Shown here piece by piece: positions 26,324 through 35,008 of a stretch of 64,000 nucleotides of DNA (position 1 is its first letter; the number at the start of each line of letters is the position of its first letter). The stretch is from Oerskovia turbata (GTDB lineage Bacteria > Actinomycetota > Actinomycetes > Actinomycetales > Cellulomonadaceae): the NCBI RefSeq assembly GCF_000718325.1, contig NZ_JOFV01000008.1, positions 62,001 to 126,000 on the forward strand. Reading direction: 5' to 3'. The notes beneath the pieces are model-generated. The model made no database searches. It saw nothing but the letters and a program-made list of their open reading frames with translations, and was not told the origin of the DNA. The translations under genes and the position numbers were made by a program.

Positions 26324-27370
26324 CTAGCCGAGCGCCTCCCGGACCAGGGGCGCGACCTCGGTGCCCAGCAGCTCGATCGCTCGCAGCGACTCCTTCTGGG
26401 GGACACCGGACAGATCCATCTGGAAGATCTGGCGGTCGTGGCCGAGCGCGCCGTGCAGCTCGACGATGCGCTCCGCGACCTCTTCGGGAGCGCCGATGAA
26501 GTAGGCACCGCCGCGCGCGGCCGTCGCCTCGTACGAGAGGCGGTTCGGCAGGGGGAAGCCGCGCTCCGCCGAGATCTTCTTCATGTTCTGCAGGTAGTAG
26601 GGATAGAAGAAGTCCCGCGCCTGCTTGCCGTCGTCCGCGAGGAACCCCATGGTCGACACCGACACCTCGAGCGCGGCGGCGTCGTGCCCGGACTGGGTCG
26701 CGGCACGACGGTACAGGTCGACCAGCGGAGCGAACTGCGCGGGCTTGCCGCCGATGACGGCGTAGTTGACGGGGAGGCCGAGGACGCCCGCCCGCACCGA
26801 GGACTGCGGGTTGCCGCCCGTGGCGATCGCGATGTCGAGGTGCTCGCCGCGCCCCGGCTTGTCGAACGGGCGGGGCAGGATCGTCGCGTCCTCGAGCGGC
26901 GGTCGGAACCTGCCCGACCAGGTCACGGGCCCACCCTCGTCGAGCAGGCGCAGCAGGACGATCTTCTCGTCGTAGAGCGCGTCGTAGTCGTCGAGGTCGG
27001 CCCCGAAGAGCGGGTAGGACTCGATGAAGGAGCCGCGACCGGCGAGCAGCTCGACGCGTCCGCCCGAGTACTGGTCCATCGTCGCGAACTGCTGGTAGAC
27101 ACGCACGGGGTCCTCGGTCGAGAGGACCGTGACGGCGCTCCCGACCGTGATGCGCTCGGTCTGGGCGAGCGCCGCGGCGATCATCGTGGAGGGGGAGGAG
27201 ATCGCGTAGTCGGGCCGGTGGTGCTCGCCGATGCCGGCGTAGTCGAGCCCGACCTCGTCCGCGAGGCGGATCCGCTCCAGCACGTCGCGCAGTCGCTGGG
27301 AGACCGGCATCTGCTCGCCGGTCGTGGGGTCGGGGGCGTTGTCGCCGAAGGTGTAGAAGCCTAGTCGCAT
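26324..27370 (-). CDS. LLM-class flavin-dependent oxidoreductase
   Basis: A 348-aa luciferase-like monooxygenase-fold protein, probably F420- or FMN-dependent. Seen: MRLGFYTFGDNAPDP start, LADEVGLDYAGIGEHHRPDYAISSP, TERITVGSAVTVLSTEDPVRVYQQFATMDQYSGGRVELLAGRGSF, and LDIAIATGGNPQSSVRAG. These match the bacterial luciferase-like family that oxidises or reduces small molecules. The substrate is not predictable. ATG at 27368-27370; it diverges from the PfkB kinase gene across a 58-bp AT-rich gap. Confidence 0.88.
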   Translation of the reverse strand: MRLGFYTFGDNAPDPTTGEQMPVSQRLRDVLERIRLADEVGLDYAGIGEHHRPDYAISSPSTMIAAALAQTERITVGSAVTVLSTEDPVRVYQQFATMDQYSGGRVELLAGRGSFIESYPLFGADLDDYDALYDEKIVLLRLLDEGGPVTWSGRFRPPLEDATILPRPFDKPGRGEHLDIAIATGGNPQSSVRAGVLGLPVNYAVIGGKPAQFAPLVDLYRRAATQSGHDAAALEVSVSTMGFLADDGKQARDFFYPYYLQNMKKISAERGFPLPNRLSYEATAARGGAYFIGAPEEVAERIVELHGALGHDRQIFQMDLSGVPQKESLRAIELLGTEVAPLVREALG

Positions 27371-27428
27371 GTAGATGCAAACGTATGGAGTAGGAAGATA
27401 TTCCCCGCCGCATGGGCGAGGATGAGGC
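27371..27428. promoter_or_regulatory. Divergent promoter region, LLM / PfkB genes
   Basis: A 58-bp gap, AT-rich compared with the surroundings (AAACGTATGGAG, GAAGATATTCC). It must hold promoters for both divergent genes. I could not assign individual -35 and -10 boxes with confidence. Confidence 0.35.
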
Positions 27429-28337
27429 GTGCTGATCTGCTGCGGGCTCACGACGTTGGACATCACCCAGGTGGTGCACGTGCTGCCCCGTCCCGACGAG
27501 AAGGTCGTCGCGACCTCGCAACGCGCGACGTTCGGCGGACCTGCGGCGAACGCCGCCGCGACGGCCGCGGCGCTCGGGGTGCCCACGCGTCTGGTCACCG
27601 CCATCGGCACAGGAGCGCTCGCCGAGGTGGTGCGCGCCGACGTGGTCGCGGCCGGGGTCGAGCTGATCGACGTGACCGCGGACGGTCGCGCCGTACCCGA
27701 CGAAGAGGCCAGAGGGCCCGCGGTGTCGACCGTCCTGGTGACGGCCGGGACGGGCGAGCGGGCCGTCGTCAGCACGAACGCCACGGACCGTCCGGTCGCG
27801 GCGGGGGGCGGGCGCGCGGTGAGCAGCGTCTTCGATCCGGTGGGGCAGGGGGATGTCGGCGGACGCGAGCGCGACGTGCTGCTCCTCGACGGACACCATC
27901 CCTTCCTCGCGCACGCTCTCGCGGTGCGGGCGCGCGAACGTGAGGTCCTCGTGGTGCTCGACGGCGGCTCCTGGAAGGACGGCACCGCCGAGCTGGTCGC
28001 GCTGTGCGACGCGGTGGTGCTCTCGCAGGACTTCCGGATGCCTGGCGGCGACGTCAGCCGGGTGCTCGAGGACGTGGCGGCTCTCGGCCCGCGCTTCGTC
28101 GCCCGCTCTCGCGGGGGCGCTCCCGTCGAGGTGCTCGACGGCGGGGCTCGCTCCGACCTTCCGGTGCCCGCGGCGGGCGTCGTGGTCGACACCTTGGGGG
28201 CGGGGGACGTGCTGCACGGGGCGTTCGCCGCGGGGGTGTCCCGAGGGCGGTCGTGGGGGAGCGCGCTGCGGGAAGCCGTGGCCGTCGCGAGCCGTTCGGT
28301 GTCCTACGAGGGTGCGCGCGGCTGGATCGGGCGCTGA
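27429..28337 (+). CDS. PfkB-family carbohydrate kinase
   Basis: A 302-aa ribokinase-like sugar kinase. The N-terminus LICCGLTTLDITQVVHVLPRPDEKV with ATFGGPAANAAATAAALG is the first PfkB signature; the C-terminus VVDTLGAGDVLHGAFAAGV is the second, with the catalytic Asp of GAGD near 257. GTG start at 27429. The sugar phosphorylated cannot be assigned. It stands alone between the divergent LLM gene and the amino-sugar cluster. Confidence 0.9.
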   Translation: MLICCGLTTLDITQVVHVLPRPDEKVVATSQRATFGGPAANAAATAAALGVPTRLVTAIGTGALAEVVRADVVAAGVELIDVTADGRAVPDEEARGPAVSTVLVTAGTGERAVVSTNATDRPVAAGGGRAVSSVFDPVGQGDVGGRERDVLLLDGHHPFLAHALAVRAREREVLVVLDGGSWKDGTAELVALCDAVVLSQDFRMPGGDVSRVLEDVAALGPRFVARSRGGAPVEVLDGGARSDLPVPAAGVVVDTLGAGDVLHGAFAAGVSRGRSWGSALREAVAVASRSVSYEGARGWIGR

Positions 28338-28474
28338 GGCCGCCAGCGCCGCCAGGCGCCGCCGGATCGTTGGTGTCCTGCGGCTCTGCTGTGGTCTGAC
28401 CTCGACCTCGACCCCAGGTGAAACGCAGCGGCCCGAACGAAGTACAACGGTTTGGTCTCGACGGCTCGAACGGG

Positions 28475-28506
28475 TTGACATGCGCTTAGTAAAGGAGGTC
28501 TACTAA
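28475..28506 (+). promoter_or_regulatory. ROK repressor gene promoter and operator
   Basis: TTGACA at 28475-28480, followed by the perfect inverted repeat TTAGTA (28486-28491) / TACTAA (28501-28506) with a 9-nt spacer. The spacer contains AAGGAGG, so the likely operator overlaps the Shine-Dalgarno sequence. The arms resemble the TTAGT...ACTAA operators of ROK/NagC/XylR-family repressors, suggesting autoregulation. Confidence 0.6.
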
Positions 28507-28511
28507 CAAAC

Positions 28512-29672
28512 ATGACAACGGCAGTCACGCGAAGCGCAGTCACCAGGAGAGGTCTGAGCACAGGTCTCCGACCCACCTCCAAGGTGCTTCCCGAGCACGC
28601 TCGCGCGCACAACCGTTCACTCGTCCTGCAGCACCTCTTCCACGAGGGGCCGACGTCCCGCGCGGACCTCGCACGAGCCACCTCTCTGACCCGGGTCACC
28701 ATCTCCGACCTGGTCTCGGTGCTCATCGCCGAGGGGCTCGTCGAGGAGCTGGGCATCCGACCCGGCCAGCGTGTCGGCAAGCCCGCCATCCTGATCGGGA
28801 TGCGGACGAGCGCCTATCAGATCGTCTCCGTCGACCTCACGGACGACGCCCTCATGCGCGGTGCTGTGATGTCCCTGACGGGCGACTTCGTGGTGCGGCA
28901 GAGCCTGCCGATCGAGGGGCGGGCCGGCACAGAGCTCGTCGACCTCCTGACGCGCTTCTGCCGTGGGCTCATCGCCGTGGCGACCCGCCCCGTGCTCGGC
29001 GTGGGCATCGGCTCACCGGGTGTCGTCGACAGCGAGGGACGAGTCGTCGAGGCGCCGAACCGCCGCTGGTACGACGTCGCGCTCGCGGAGCAGCTCAGCG
29101 AGAGCCTGGCGCTGCCCGTGCACGTCGCCAACGACGCGAACATCGCGGCCCTCGGTGAGTTCACGTTCGGCGGCGCGGACGGCACGGGCCTCATGGTCCT
29201 CACCGTCGGTGAAGGCGTCGGTGCGGGCATCATGCTCGACGGCTCCCGCGTGCGCGGCGCCGCCGACGCCGCAGGCGAGCTCGGCCACGTCACCGTCGTC
29301 GACGACGGGCTGCCCTGCGCCTGCGGGCGGTCGGGTTGTCTCGAGACCGTTCTCTCGGTGCCGGCCCTGCGCCGCGCCGTGGACGGCCTCGACAAGGAAA
29401 CTTCCGATGCCGTCCTGGCCTCGGTCGGCAGGCTCCTGGGCATCGCCCTCGCGCCTGTTGTGTCAGCGCTCAACCTCGGCGAGATCCTGATCAGCGGTCC
29501 GGCGGACCTGCTCGACGGTCCTCTGCGCGACGCAGCGATCGACACCATCAACGCTCGAACCATGCCGGCCATCAACTCCGGCCTCGAGCTCCGGATGGCT
29601 TCTCTCGACGAGGACGTCGTCCTCGCCGGGGCAGCGGTCCTGATCCTGTCCGGCCAGCTGGGCGTCTCATGA
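28512..29672 (+). CDS. ROK-family transcriptional repressor (NagC/XylR type)
   Basis: A 386-aa protein. The N-terminal winged helix (HARAHNRSLVLQHLFHEGPTSRADLARATSLTRVTISDLVSVLIAEGLVEE) is fused to a ROK sugar-binding domain with VGIGSPGVVD, AGIMLDGSRVRGAADAAGELGHVTV and the zinc motif CACGRSGCLE (near 269-278). It probably senses an amino sugar or its phosphate and controls the adjacent transporter and catabolic genes. A matching inverted repeat sits in its own promoter. Confidence 0.9.
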   Translation: MTTAVTRSAVTRRGLSTGLRPTSKVLPEHARAHNRSLVLQHLFHEGPTSRADLARATSLTRVTISDLVSVLIAEGLVEELGIRPGQRVGKPAILIGMRTSAYQIVSVDLTDDALMRGAVMSLTGDFVVRQSLPIEGRAGTELVDLLTRFCRGLIAVATRPVLGVGIGSPGVVDSEGRVVEAPNRRWYDVALAEQLSESLALPVHVANDANIAALGEFTFGGADGTGLMVLTVGEGVGAGIMLDGSRVRGAADAAGELGHVTVVDDGLPCACGRSGCLETVLSVPALRRAVDGLDKETSDAVLASVGRLLGIALAPVVSALNLGEILISGPADLLDGPLRDAAIDTINARTMPAINSGLELRMASLDEDVVLAGAAVLILSGQLGVS

Positions 29673-29710
29673 GCACCGCTCCTGAGTCCCCGACGGGCTG
29701 AACGGTCCTG

Positions 29711-29738
29711 CAGTAATCCCAGTAGCAGTACCGCAGTA
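29711..29738 (+). repeat. Four CAGTA repeats upstream of solute-binding gene
   Basis: CAGTA at 29711, 29720, 29726 and 29734, about 70-95 nt upstream of the solute-binding-protein start. They are possible binding half-sites for the ROK repressor or another regulator. No clear -35/-10 pair was assigned here. Confidence 0.45.
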
Positions 29739-29805
29739 CCTCCCGTATCACCTCAGGTGGTGTCATCGACGCCGCCACTTCGAATTACCGAGAGGAAGTA
29801 CCCCA

Positions 29806-31092
29806 GTGAAGAGGAACCGCCTCGTCGCCACCACGGTGGCTTCGACGATCACCCTGGCGCTCGCGCTGACCGCTTGTGGCTCCGGCGACTCCGGATCCGG
29901 CTCAGGCGAGTCCGCTGACGGCAAGGGCGACATCCGCGTCTGGCTCGTCGGCACGGACACGCCCGCCGAGGCTCGCGAGTACCTCAAGACGACCTTCGAG
30001 GCCGAGAACGAGGGCTCCACCCTCACCATCGAGGAGCAGTCCTGGACCGGTCTGGTCGACAAGCTCACGACCTCGCTCGCCAGCTCCGACAGCCCCGACG
30101 TCGTCGAGGTCGGTAACACCCAGGCAGCGGCCTTCACCTCGTCCGGCTTCTTCACGGACCTGACGGACAAGTACGAGGCGCTCGGCGGCGACGACCTGCT
30201 CCCCGGCTTCGTCGAGGCCGGCAGCTACGACGACAAGTTCTACGCGGCGCCGTACTACTCCGGTGCGCGCGCGGTGTTCTACTCGCAGCAGATCGTCGGC
30301 GACGGCTTCGTCGCCCCCGAGACGCTCGACGACTACGTCGCCCAGGGCAAGGCCCTCACGACCGACACGCGCTCGGGCATCTACTGGCCCGGCCAGGACT
30401 GGTACAACGGTCTCCCCTTCATCTGGGAGAACGGTGGCTTCATCGCCGAGAAGAAGGGCGACAAGTGGGAGGCCGGCTTCTCCTCCGAGGGCGGCATCAA
30501 GGGCCTCGAGCAGATCCAGGACGTCATGCTGACGGCCTCGAAGGCTCCGAAGGACGGCCAGGAGACCGACCAGCAGATCCCCTTCTGCGCGGGCGAGATC
30601 GGCTTCCTCTCGGCTCCGACGTGGGTCCAGTGGTCGATCAAGGCTGAGGAGACCGCCGAGGCACCGGGCTGCGCCACGACCTACGGCTCCGACCTGCACG
30701 CCTTCGCCCTGCCGGGCAAGGAGGCCGGCAAGGCTGCTCAGGTCATGGCCGGTGGCTCGAACATCGCCATCGCGTCGAAGTCGAAGAACCAGGAGCTCGC
30801 CCTCAGCGCTCTCGAGATCATGCTGAGCGACGGCTACCAGGAGATCATGGCCACCAACGGCCTGATCCCGGCCAAGGTCTCGCAGGCCAAGTTCCTGCCG
30901 GACGACGAGATCACGCAGGCTGGTGCGAAGGCAGCAGAGGCCGCCAAGCTGACGCCGGCATCGCCCAAGTGGGCCGACGTCGAGGCCAAGCGCTACCTCC
31001 AGGACGCGTTCGTCCAGCTCGCGCAGGGTGGCGACGTCAAGGCGATCGCGACGAAGCTCGACGAGCAGATCGAGTCGACGCTGAACAGCTGA
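29806..31092 (+). CDS. Sugar ABC transporter solute-binding lipoprotein
   Basis: A 428-aa family 1 extracellular binding protein. Signal peptide with lipobox LTAC (Cys24), then a Gly/Ser linker and the bilobal binding domain (IRVWLVGTDTPAEAREYLKTTFEAENEGSTLTIEEQSW, DVVEVGNTQAAAF, FYAAPYYSGARAVFYS, FALPGKEAGKAAQVMAGGSNIAIASKSKN). With the ROK kinase and nagB downstream, the ligand is probably GlcNAc or a chito-oligosaccharide. GTG start with GAGGAAG upstream. Confidence 0.92.
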   Translation: MKRNRLVATTVASTITLALALTACGSGDSGSGSGESADGKGDIRVWLVGTDTPAEAREYLKTTFEAENEGSTLTIEEQSWTGLVDKLTTSLASSDSPDVVEVGNTQAAAFTSSGFFTDLTDKYEALGGDDLLPGFVEAGSYDDKFYAAPYYSGARAVFYSQQIVGDGFVAPETLDDYVAQGKALTTDTRSGIYWPGQDWYNGLPFIWENGGFIAEKKGDKWEAGFSSEGGIKGLEQIQDVMLTASKAPKDGQETDQQIPFCAGEIGFLSAPTWVQWSIKAEETAEAPGCATTYGSDLHAFALPGKEAGKAAQVMAGGSNIAIASKSKNQELALSALEIMLSDGYQEIMATNGLIPAKVSQAKFLPDDEITQAGAKAAEAAKLTPASPKWADVEAKRYLQDAFVQLAQGGDVKAIATKLDEQIESTLNS

Positions 31093-31140
31093 CCCTCGGG
31101 TGACCCTCTCGTGAGGGAGGGCCACCGCCCAGGTGCCGCA

Positions 31141-31170
31141 GGGGTGGGAGTTCCGCGGAGCTCCCACCCC
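31141..31170 (+). terminator. Attenuator hairpin between binding protein and permeases
   Basis: Stem GGGGTGGGAG/CTCCCACCCC closed by the palindrome TCCGCGGA, about 50 nt after the binding-protein stop. It probably lowers expression of the permeases relative to the binding protein. Confidence 0.65.
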
Positions 31171-31250
31171 TCGGCATGACTGGAACCCTCGCACCACCTG
31201 CACTCGCACGGTCCTGCTCGAACCGTGCAACCCCTCGACGGAGTGAGAAA

Positions 31251-32204
31251 ATGAGCTCATCCACCCTCGAGTCGTCCTCAGCGGTCGAGCTGAAGGACAC
31301 TCTCAAGCCCCCGAAGAAGCCGTCGGTCAAGATGCCGTGGCTGCTGCTGGCGCCCAGCCTGGTGGTCCTGGCCATCATGGTCGGCTACCCGCTGGTCAAC
31401 CTCTTCATCATGTCGTTCCAGAAGTACGAGCGCGCACAGCTCATGGGAGTCCCCGCCGAGTGGGTCGGCTTCCAGAACTACACGGACACGCTGACCGACC
31501 CGGTGTTCTGGACGGTCCTCGCGCGAAGCTTCGCCTTCATGGTCGTCTGTGTGTTCCTGACCATGGCGATCGGCATCCTGCTCGCCCTGCTCATGATGCG
31601 CCTCAACAAGTTCTTCCGCCTGCTCGTGTCGATCGGCCTGCTGCTGGCCTGGGCCATGCCCGCCCTCGCGGCCGTGATCGTGTGGGGCTGGATCTTCGAC
31701 ACCCAGTACGGCATCGTCAACAACGTCCTGACGTCGATCACGGGTGAGAACTGGATGGGCCACTCGTGGCTCATCAACCCGCTCATGTTCTACATCGTGG
31801 CCACCCTGATCATCGTGTGGCAGAGCGTGCCCTTCGTCGCGTTCACGATGTACGCAGGCCTGACCCAGGTGCCCGGTGAGGTTCTCGAGGCCGCGTCGCT
31901 CGACGGCGCGACCCCGGCGCAGCGCTTCCGCCTGATCATGGTCCCGTACGTGCGCAGCATCATCGTCGTGCTCATCATCCTGTCGATCATCTGGGACCTG
32001 CGCGTCTTCACCCAGATCTTCGTGCTCCAGGGCATCGGCGGCATCGCCGAGAAGACCAACACCATCGGCGTGTACATCTACCAGATGGGTATGGCCCAGG
32101 GGCACTACGGCACGGCCAGCGCCATCGCCGTCATCCTGGTGTTCATCATGATGGGGATCTCGTACTACTACGTGCGCCAGACCGTCAAGGAGGAACAGCT
32201 GTGA
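31251..32204 (+). CDS. Sugar ABC transporter permease, MalF-type
   Basis: A 317-aa CUT1 permease with six membrane segments. ATG at 31251 (MSSSTLESSS) was chosen over the longer frame because homology begins after a short polar N-terminus. It has the cytoplasmic EAA loop EVLEAASLDGATPAQRFRLIMVPYVRS that contacts the ATPase. Its stop overlaps the second permease start (GTGA). No ATPase gene is in the cluster, so it probably uses a shared MsiK-type ATPase. Confidence 0.92.
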   Translation: MSSSTLESSSAVELKDTLKPPKKPSVKMPWLLLAPSLVVLAIMVGYPLVNLFIMSFQKYERAQLMGVPAEWVGFQNYTDTLTDPVFWTVLARSFAFMVVCVFLTMAIGILLALLMMRLNKFFRLLVSIGLLLAWAMPALAAVIVWGWIFDTQYGIVNNVLTSITGENWMGHSWLINPLMFYIVATLIIVWQSVPFVAFTMYAGLTQVPGEVLEAASLDGATPAQRFRLIMVPYVRSIIVVLIILSIIWDLRVFTQIFVLQGIGGIAEKTNTIGVYIYQMGMAQGHYGTASAIAVILVFIMMGISYYYVRQTVKEEQL

Positions 32205-33130
32205 GCACCCTCAACCCCACCGTCGCCGGGACGGCCAGCGCGGCTCCCCGGTCCTCGGGGAGCGGCCCGCGCAAGACCCGTGAGGGTCAGCGCAAGAAGG
32301 TCTCGAACGTCGTCTACAGCGTGATCGCCGTGGTCGTGTTCGCCTGCTCCGCCTTCCCGGTCTACTGGATGATCAACTCGTCGTTCCTGCCGACGAACCT
32401 CATCCGCAACAAGGACCTGACGTTCTTCCCGGGGGACTCGTTCACCTGGAAGAACTACGAGGACGCGATCTTCAACCAGGAACGCGCACCGTTCCTGCCC
32501 GCTCTGGGCAACTCGGTCATGGTCACGTTCTTCGTCCTGATCGTGTCGATGATCCTGGCGTTCATGGCGTCGCTCGCCGTGACCCGGTTCAACTTCAAGG
32601 GGCGCAAGGCGTTCATCATCGCGATCCTCGCGGTCCAGATGATCCCGGGCGAAGCCATGATGATCTCGATCTTCCGGATCGTCGACGGCTGGCAGCTGCT
32701 CAACACGATCATCGGCCTGGGCATCGTCTACCTGTCGGGGGTCCTCCCCTTCACGATCTGGACGTTGCGCGGGTTCGTCGCCGGCGTTCCGGCCGAGCTC
32801 GAGGAAGCCGCCATGATCGACGGTTGCTCGCGTTCCAAGGCCTTCTGGAAGATCACCTTCCCGCTGCTCGCACCGGGTCTCGTGGCGACCGGCGTGTTCG
32901 CGTTCATCCAGGCGTGGAACGAGTTCGTGATGGCGCTGATCATCATGACCCGCCCCGAGTCGATGACGCTCCCGCTCTGGCTGCGTACCTTCCAGCAGGC
33001 GACCCAGGCCACGAATTGGGGTGGGTTGATGGCAGGTTCCGTCCTCATCGCGATCCCGGTCGTCGTCTTCTTCCTCATCGTTCAGGGGCGCATGACCGGT
33101 GGCCTCGTCTCAGGTGCGGTGAAGGGCTGA
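32201..33130 (+). CDS. Sugar ABC transporter permease, MalG-type
   Basis: A 309-aa CUT1 permease with six membrane segments after a basic N-terminus. EAA motif: ELEEAAMIDGCSRSKAFWKITFPLLAPG. GTG start overlapping the first permease. It pairs with that permease to form the transmembrane channel of the importer. Confidence 0.92.
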   Translation: MSTLNPTVAGTASAAPRSSGSGPRKTREGQRKKVSNVVYSVIAVVVFACSAFPVYWMINSSFLPTNLIRNKDLTFFPGDSFTWKNYEDAIFNQERAPFLPALGNSVMVTFFVLIVSMILAFMASLAVTRFNFKGRKAFIIAILAVQMIPGEAMMISIFRIVDGWQLLNTIIGLGIVYLSGVLPFTIWTLRGFVAGVPAELEEAAMIDGCSRSKAFWKITFPLLAPGLVATGVFAFIQAWNEFVMALIIMTRPESMTLPLWLRTFQQATQATNWGGLMAGSVLIAIPVVVFFLIVQGRMTGGLVSGAVKG

Positions 33131-33131
33131 C

Positions 33132-34112
33132 GTGAGTGAGGTGAGCACGGCTGCCTCGTCGCTCGACGAGGCAGCCGCACTGCCCGGCGGTCATTCGGTG
33201 GGTCTGGACGTCGGAGGGACCAAGGTCCTCGGCGTCCTGCTCGGACCGGACGGCTCGATCGAAGGGTCGGTCAAGCTGCCGACCGTTCGGGGCCCGCAGG
33301 GTGTGGTCTCCAGCGCTGCTCGGGCGGTCCGTTCCCTGGCGGACGCGGCAGGCCTCGAGCCTGCCGCGCTCGCGGGGCTCGGGCTCGGAGTTCCTGGGCT
33401 CGTCGACCCGCAGAGCGGTTCGGTGATGCACGCGGTGAACCTGGGGATCGAGGGGGAGCCGTTCGCGCTCGCCCACGAGCTGTCGTCGATCTTCGGGGGG
33501 ATCCCCGTGGACGTCGACAACGATCTCAACGTGGCCGCGCTCGGCGCCTCGCACGCGATGGGCGCAGAGGGGCAGGACCTGGCCTTCCTCGCTCTCGGTA
33601 CGGGGCTGGCCGCAGGCATCGTGCTGGGAGGACGGCTTCGCCGCGGCGTGAGCGGGGCCGCAGGTGAGATCGGCCACATCCCGATCAACCCCGACGGCCC
33701 GCTGTGCGCGTGCGGACAGCGGGGGTGCGTCGAGACCTACGCCTCGGGCACCGCGCTCAGTGCTCGCTGGCCCTCGCAGTTCGGACGTCCGGCTCCGCTC
33801 GAGCTCTTCGAGGCTGCTGCGGCAGGCAACCCCGAGGCGCTCAGGATCAAGGGCGAGTTCGCTGCCGCCGTGGCGAGCGCGGTCCGTATCCTCGAGCTGA
33901 CGGTCGACGTCCGGCACGTCGTCCTCGGAGGTGGCGTGACCGGTCTCGGTCAGCCTCTCCTCGACGCCGTGCAGGAGGCCCTGGTCGCCCAGGCGAGCAC
34001 GTCGCCGTTCTTGTCCTCGCTGGAGCTGGAGAAGCGTGTCTCCCTGGCCCCCAGTGATGTGCCCGTTGCCGCGGTGGGAGCAGCCATCGCCGGCCGTAGG
34101 AAGGTGTCCTGA
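33132..34112 (+). CDS. ROK-family sugar kinase (GlcNAc kinase / glucokinase type)
   Basis: A 326-aa kinase. ATP-binding start SVGLDVGGTKVLGVLLGPDG, catalytic-region VDVDNDLNVAALGAS, phosphate loop ALGTGLAAGIVLGGRL, AAGEIGHIPINPDG and the zinc motif CACGQRGCVE. No DNA-binding domain. Its position between the importer and nagB suggests it phosphorylates the imported amino sugar. GTG start 1 nt after the permease stop; it ends 1 nt into the nagB ATG. Confidence 0.88.
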   Translation: MSEVSTAASSLDEAAALPGGHSVGLDVGGTKVLGVLLGPDGSIEGSVKLPTVRGPQGVVSSAARAVRSLADAAGLEPAALAGLGLGVPGLVDPQSGSVMHAVNLGIEGEPFALAHELSSIFGGIPVDVDNDLNVAALGASHAMGAEGQDLAFLALGTGLAAGIVLGGRLRRGVSGAAGEIGHIPINPDGPLCACGQRGCVETYASGTALSARWPSQFGRPAPLELFEAAAAGNPEALRIKGEFAAAVASAVRILELTVDVRHVVLGGGVTGLGQPLLDAVQEALVAQASTSPFLSSLELEKRVSLAPSDVPVAAVGAAIAGRRKVS

Positions 34113-34894
34113 TGGAAGTTGTGATTGCGCCCGCCGATCAGCTCGCGGTGCTCGCCGCCGAGGCGATCGACAAGCTGCTTCGTGCCAAGCCGACCTCGGT
34201 GATCGGTCTCGCGACGGGGTCGAGCCCGCTCAAGGTGTACGACGAGCTCGCTCGTCGCCACACGGAGGAGGGGCTGTCCTTCGCGCAGGCGAAGGCCTTC
34301 ATGCTCGACGAGTACGTCGGGATCGACGCGGACCACCCGGAGCGCTACCGCAACGTCATCGAGAAGGAGATCGCCTCGCGCGTCGACTTCGCCCCGGACG
34401 CCGTGCAGGGTCCCGACGGGAACGCCGAGGACCTGGTAGCGGCGTGTGCCGACTACGAGCGCAAGATCGTCGACGCCGGCGGTGTCGACCTGCAGATCCT
34501 CGGGATCGGCACCGACGGACACATCGCGTTCAACGAGCCGGGCTCCTCGCTCGCCTCGCGGACGCGCATCAAGACGCTGACCGCGCAGACCCGTGAGGAC
34601 AACGCCCGCTTCTTCGGCGACGAGCTCGCGCAGGTGCCGCAGCACTGCCTCACCCAGGGGCTGGCGACCATCATGTCGGCCAAGCACCTCGTGCTCCTCG
34701 CCTCGGGCAAGGGCAAGGCGGAGGCCGTCCACCAGCTCGTCGAGGGTCCGGTGTCGGCGATGTGGCCTGCGACGGTCATGCAGATGCACCCCCACGCGAC
34801 CGTGCTCGTGGACGACGCCGCGGCCTCGCGTCTGCAGCTCGGCGACTACTACCGCCAGACGTTCCTCTCGAAGCCGGAGTGGCAGGGTCTCTGA
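34112..34894 (+). CDS. nagB: Glucosamine-6-phosphate deaminase
   Basis: A 260-aa enzyme converting glucosamine-6-phosphate to fructose-6-phosphate and ammonia. Seen: IGLATGSSPLKVYDEL, the catalytic block FMLDEYVGI, GIGTDGHIAFNEPGSS, and LTQGLATIMSAKHLVLLASG. Full length, with a 1-nt overlap with the kinase. The N-acetylglucosamine-6-phosphate deacetylase (nagA) needed to feed it is not in the window. Confidence 0.95.
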   Translation: MEVVIAPADQLAVLAAEAIDKLLRAKPTSVIGLATGSSPLKVYDELARRHTEEGLSFAQAKAFMLDEYVGIDADHPERYRNVIEKEIASRVDFAPDAVQGPDGNAEDLVAACADYERKIVDAGGVDLQILGIGTDGHIAFNEPGSSLASRTRIKTLTAQTREDNARFFGDELAQVPQHCLTQGLATIMSAKHLVLLASGKGKAEAVHQLVEGPVSAMWPATVMQMHPHATVLVDDAAASRLQLGDYYRQTFLSKPEWQGL

Positions 34895-34936
34895 CCGACC
34901 CACCTCGGCGGGCCCCGCAGGCCCGACCCACGACCG

Positions 34937-34976
34937 CCCGTCGGTTCCGATCACGCCCCTGGTCGGAGCCGACGGG
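34937..34976 (+). terminator. Terminator hairpin after nagB operon
   Basis: Stem CCCGTCGG/CCGACGGG, extended by TCCGA/TCGGA, followed by a T/C-rich run (TTTCTCCTTCCC). Confidence 0.7.
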
Positions 34977-34995
34977 TTTCTCCTTCCCCCCGACG

Positions 34996-35001
34996 TAGAC
35001 T
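34996..35001 (+). promoter_or_regulatory. -10 element TAGACT of DUF3039 gene (leaderless)
   Basis: TAGACT, 7 nt before the ATG at 35009. Confidence 0.45.
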
Positions 35002-35008
35002 CGAGATC

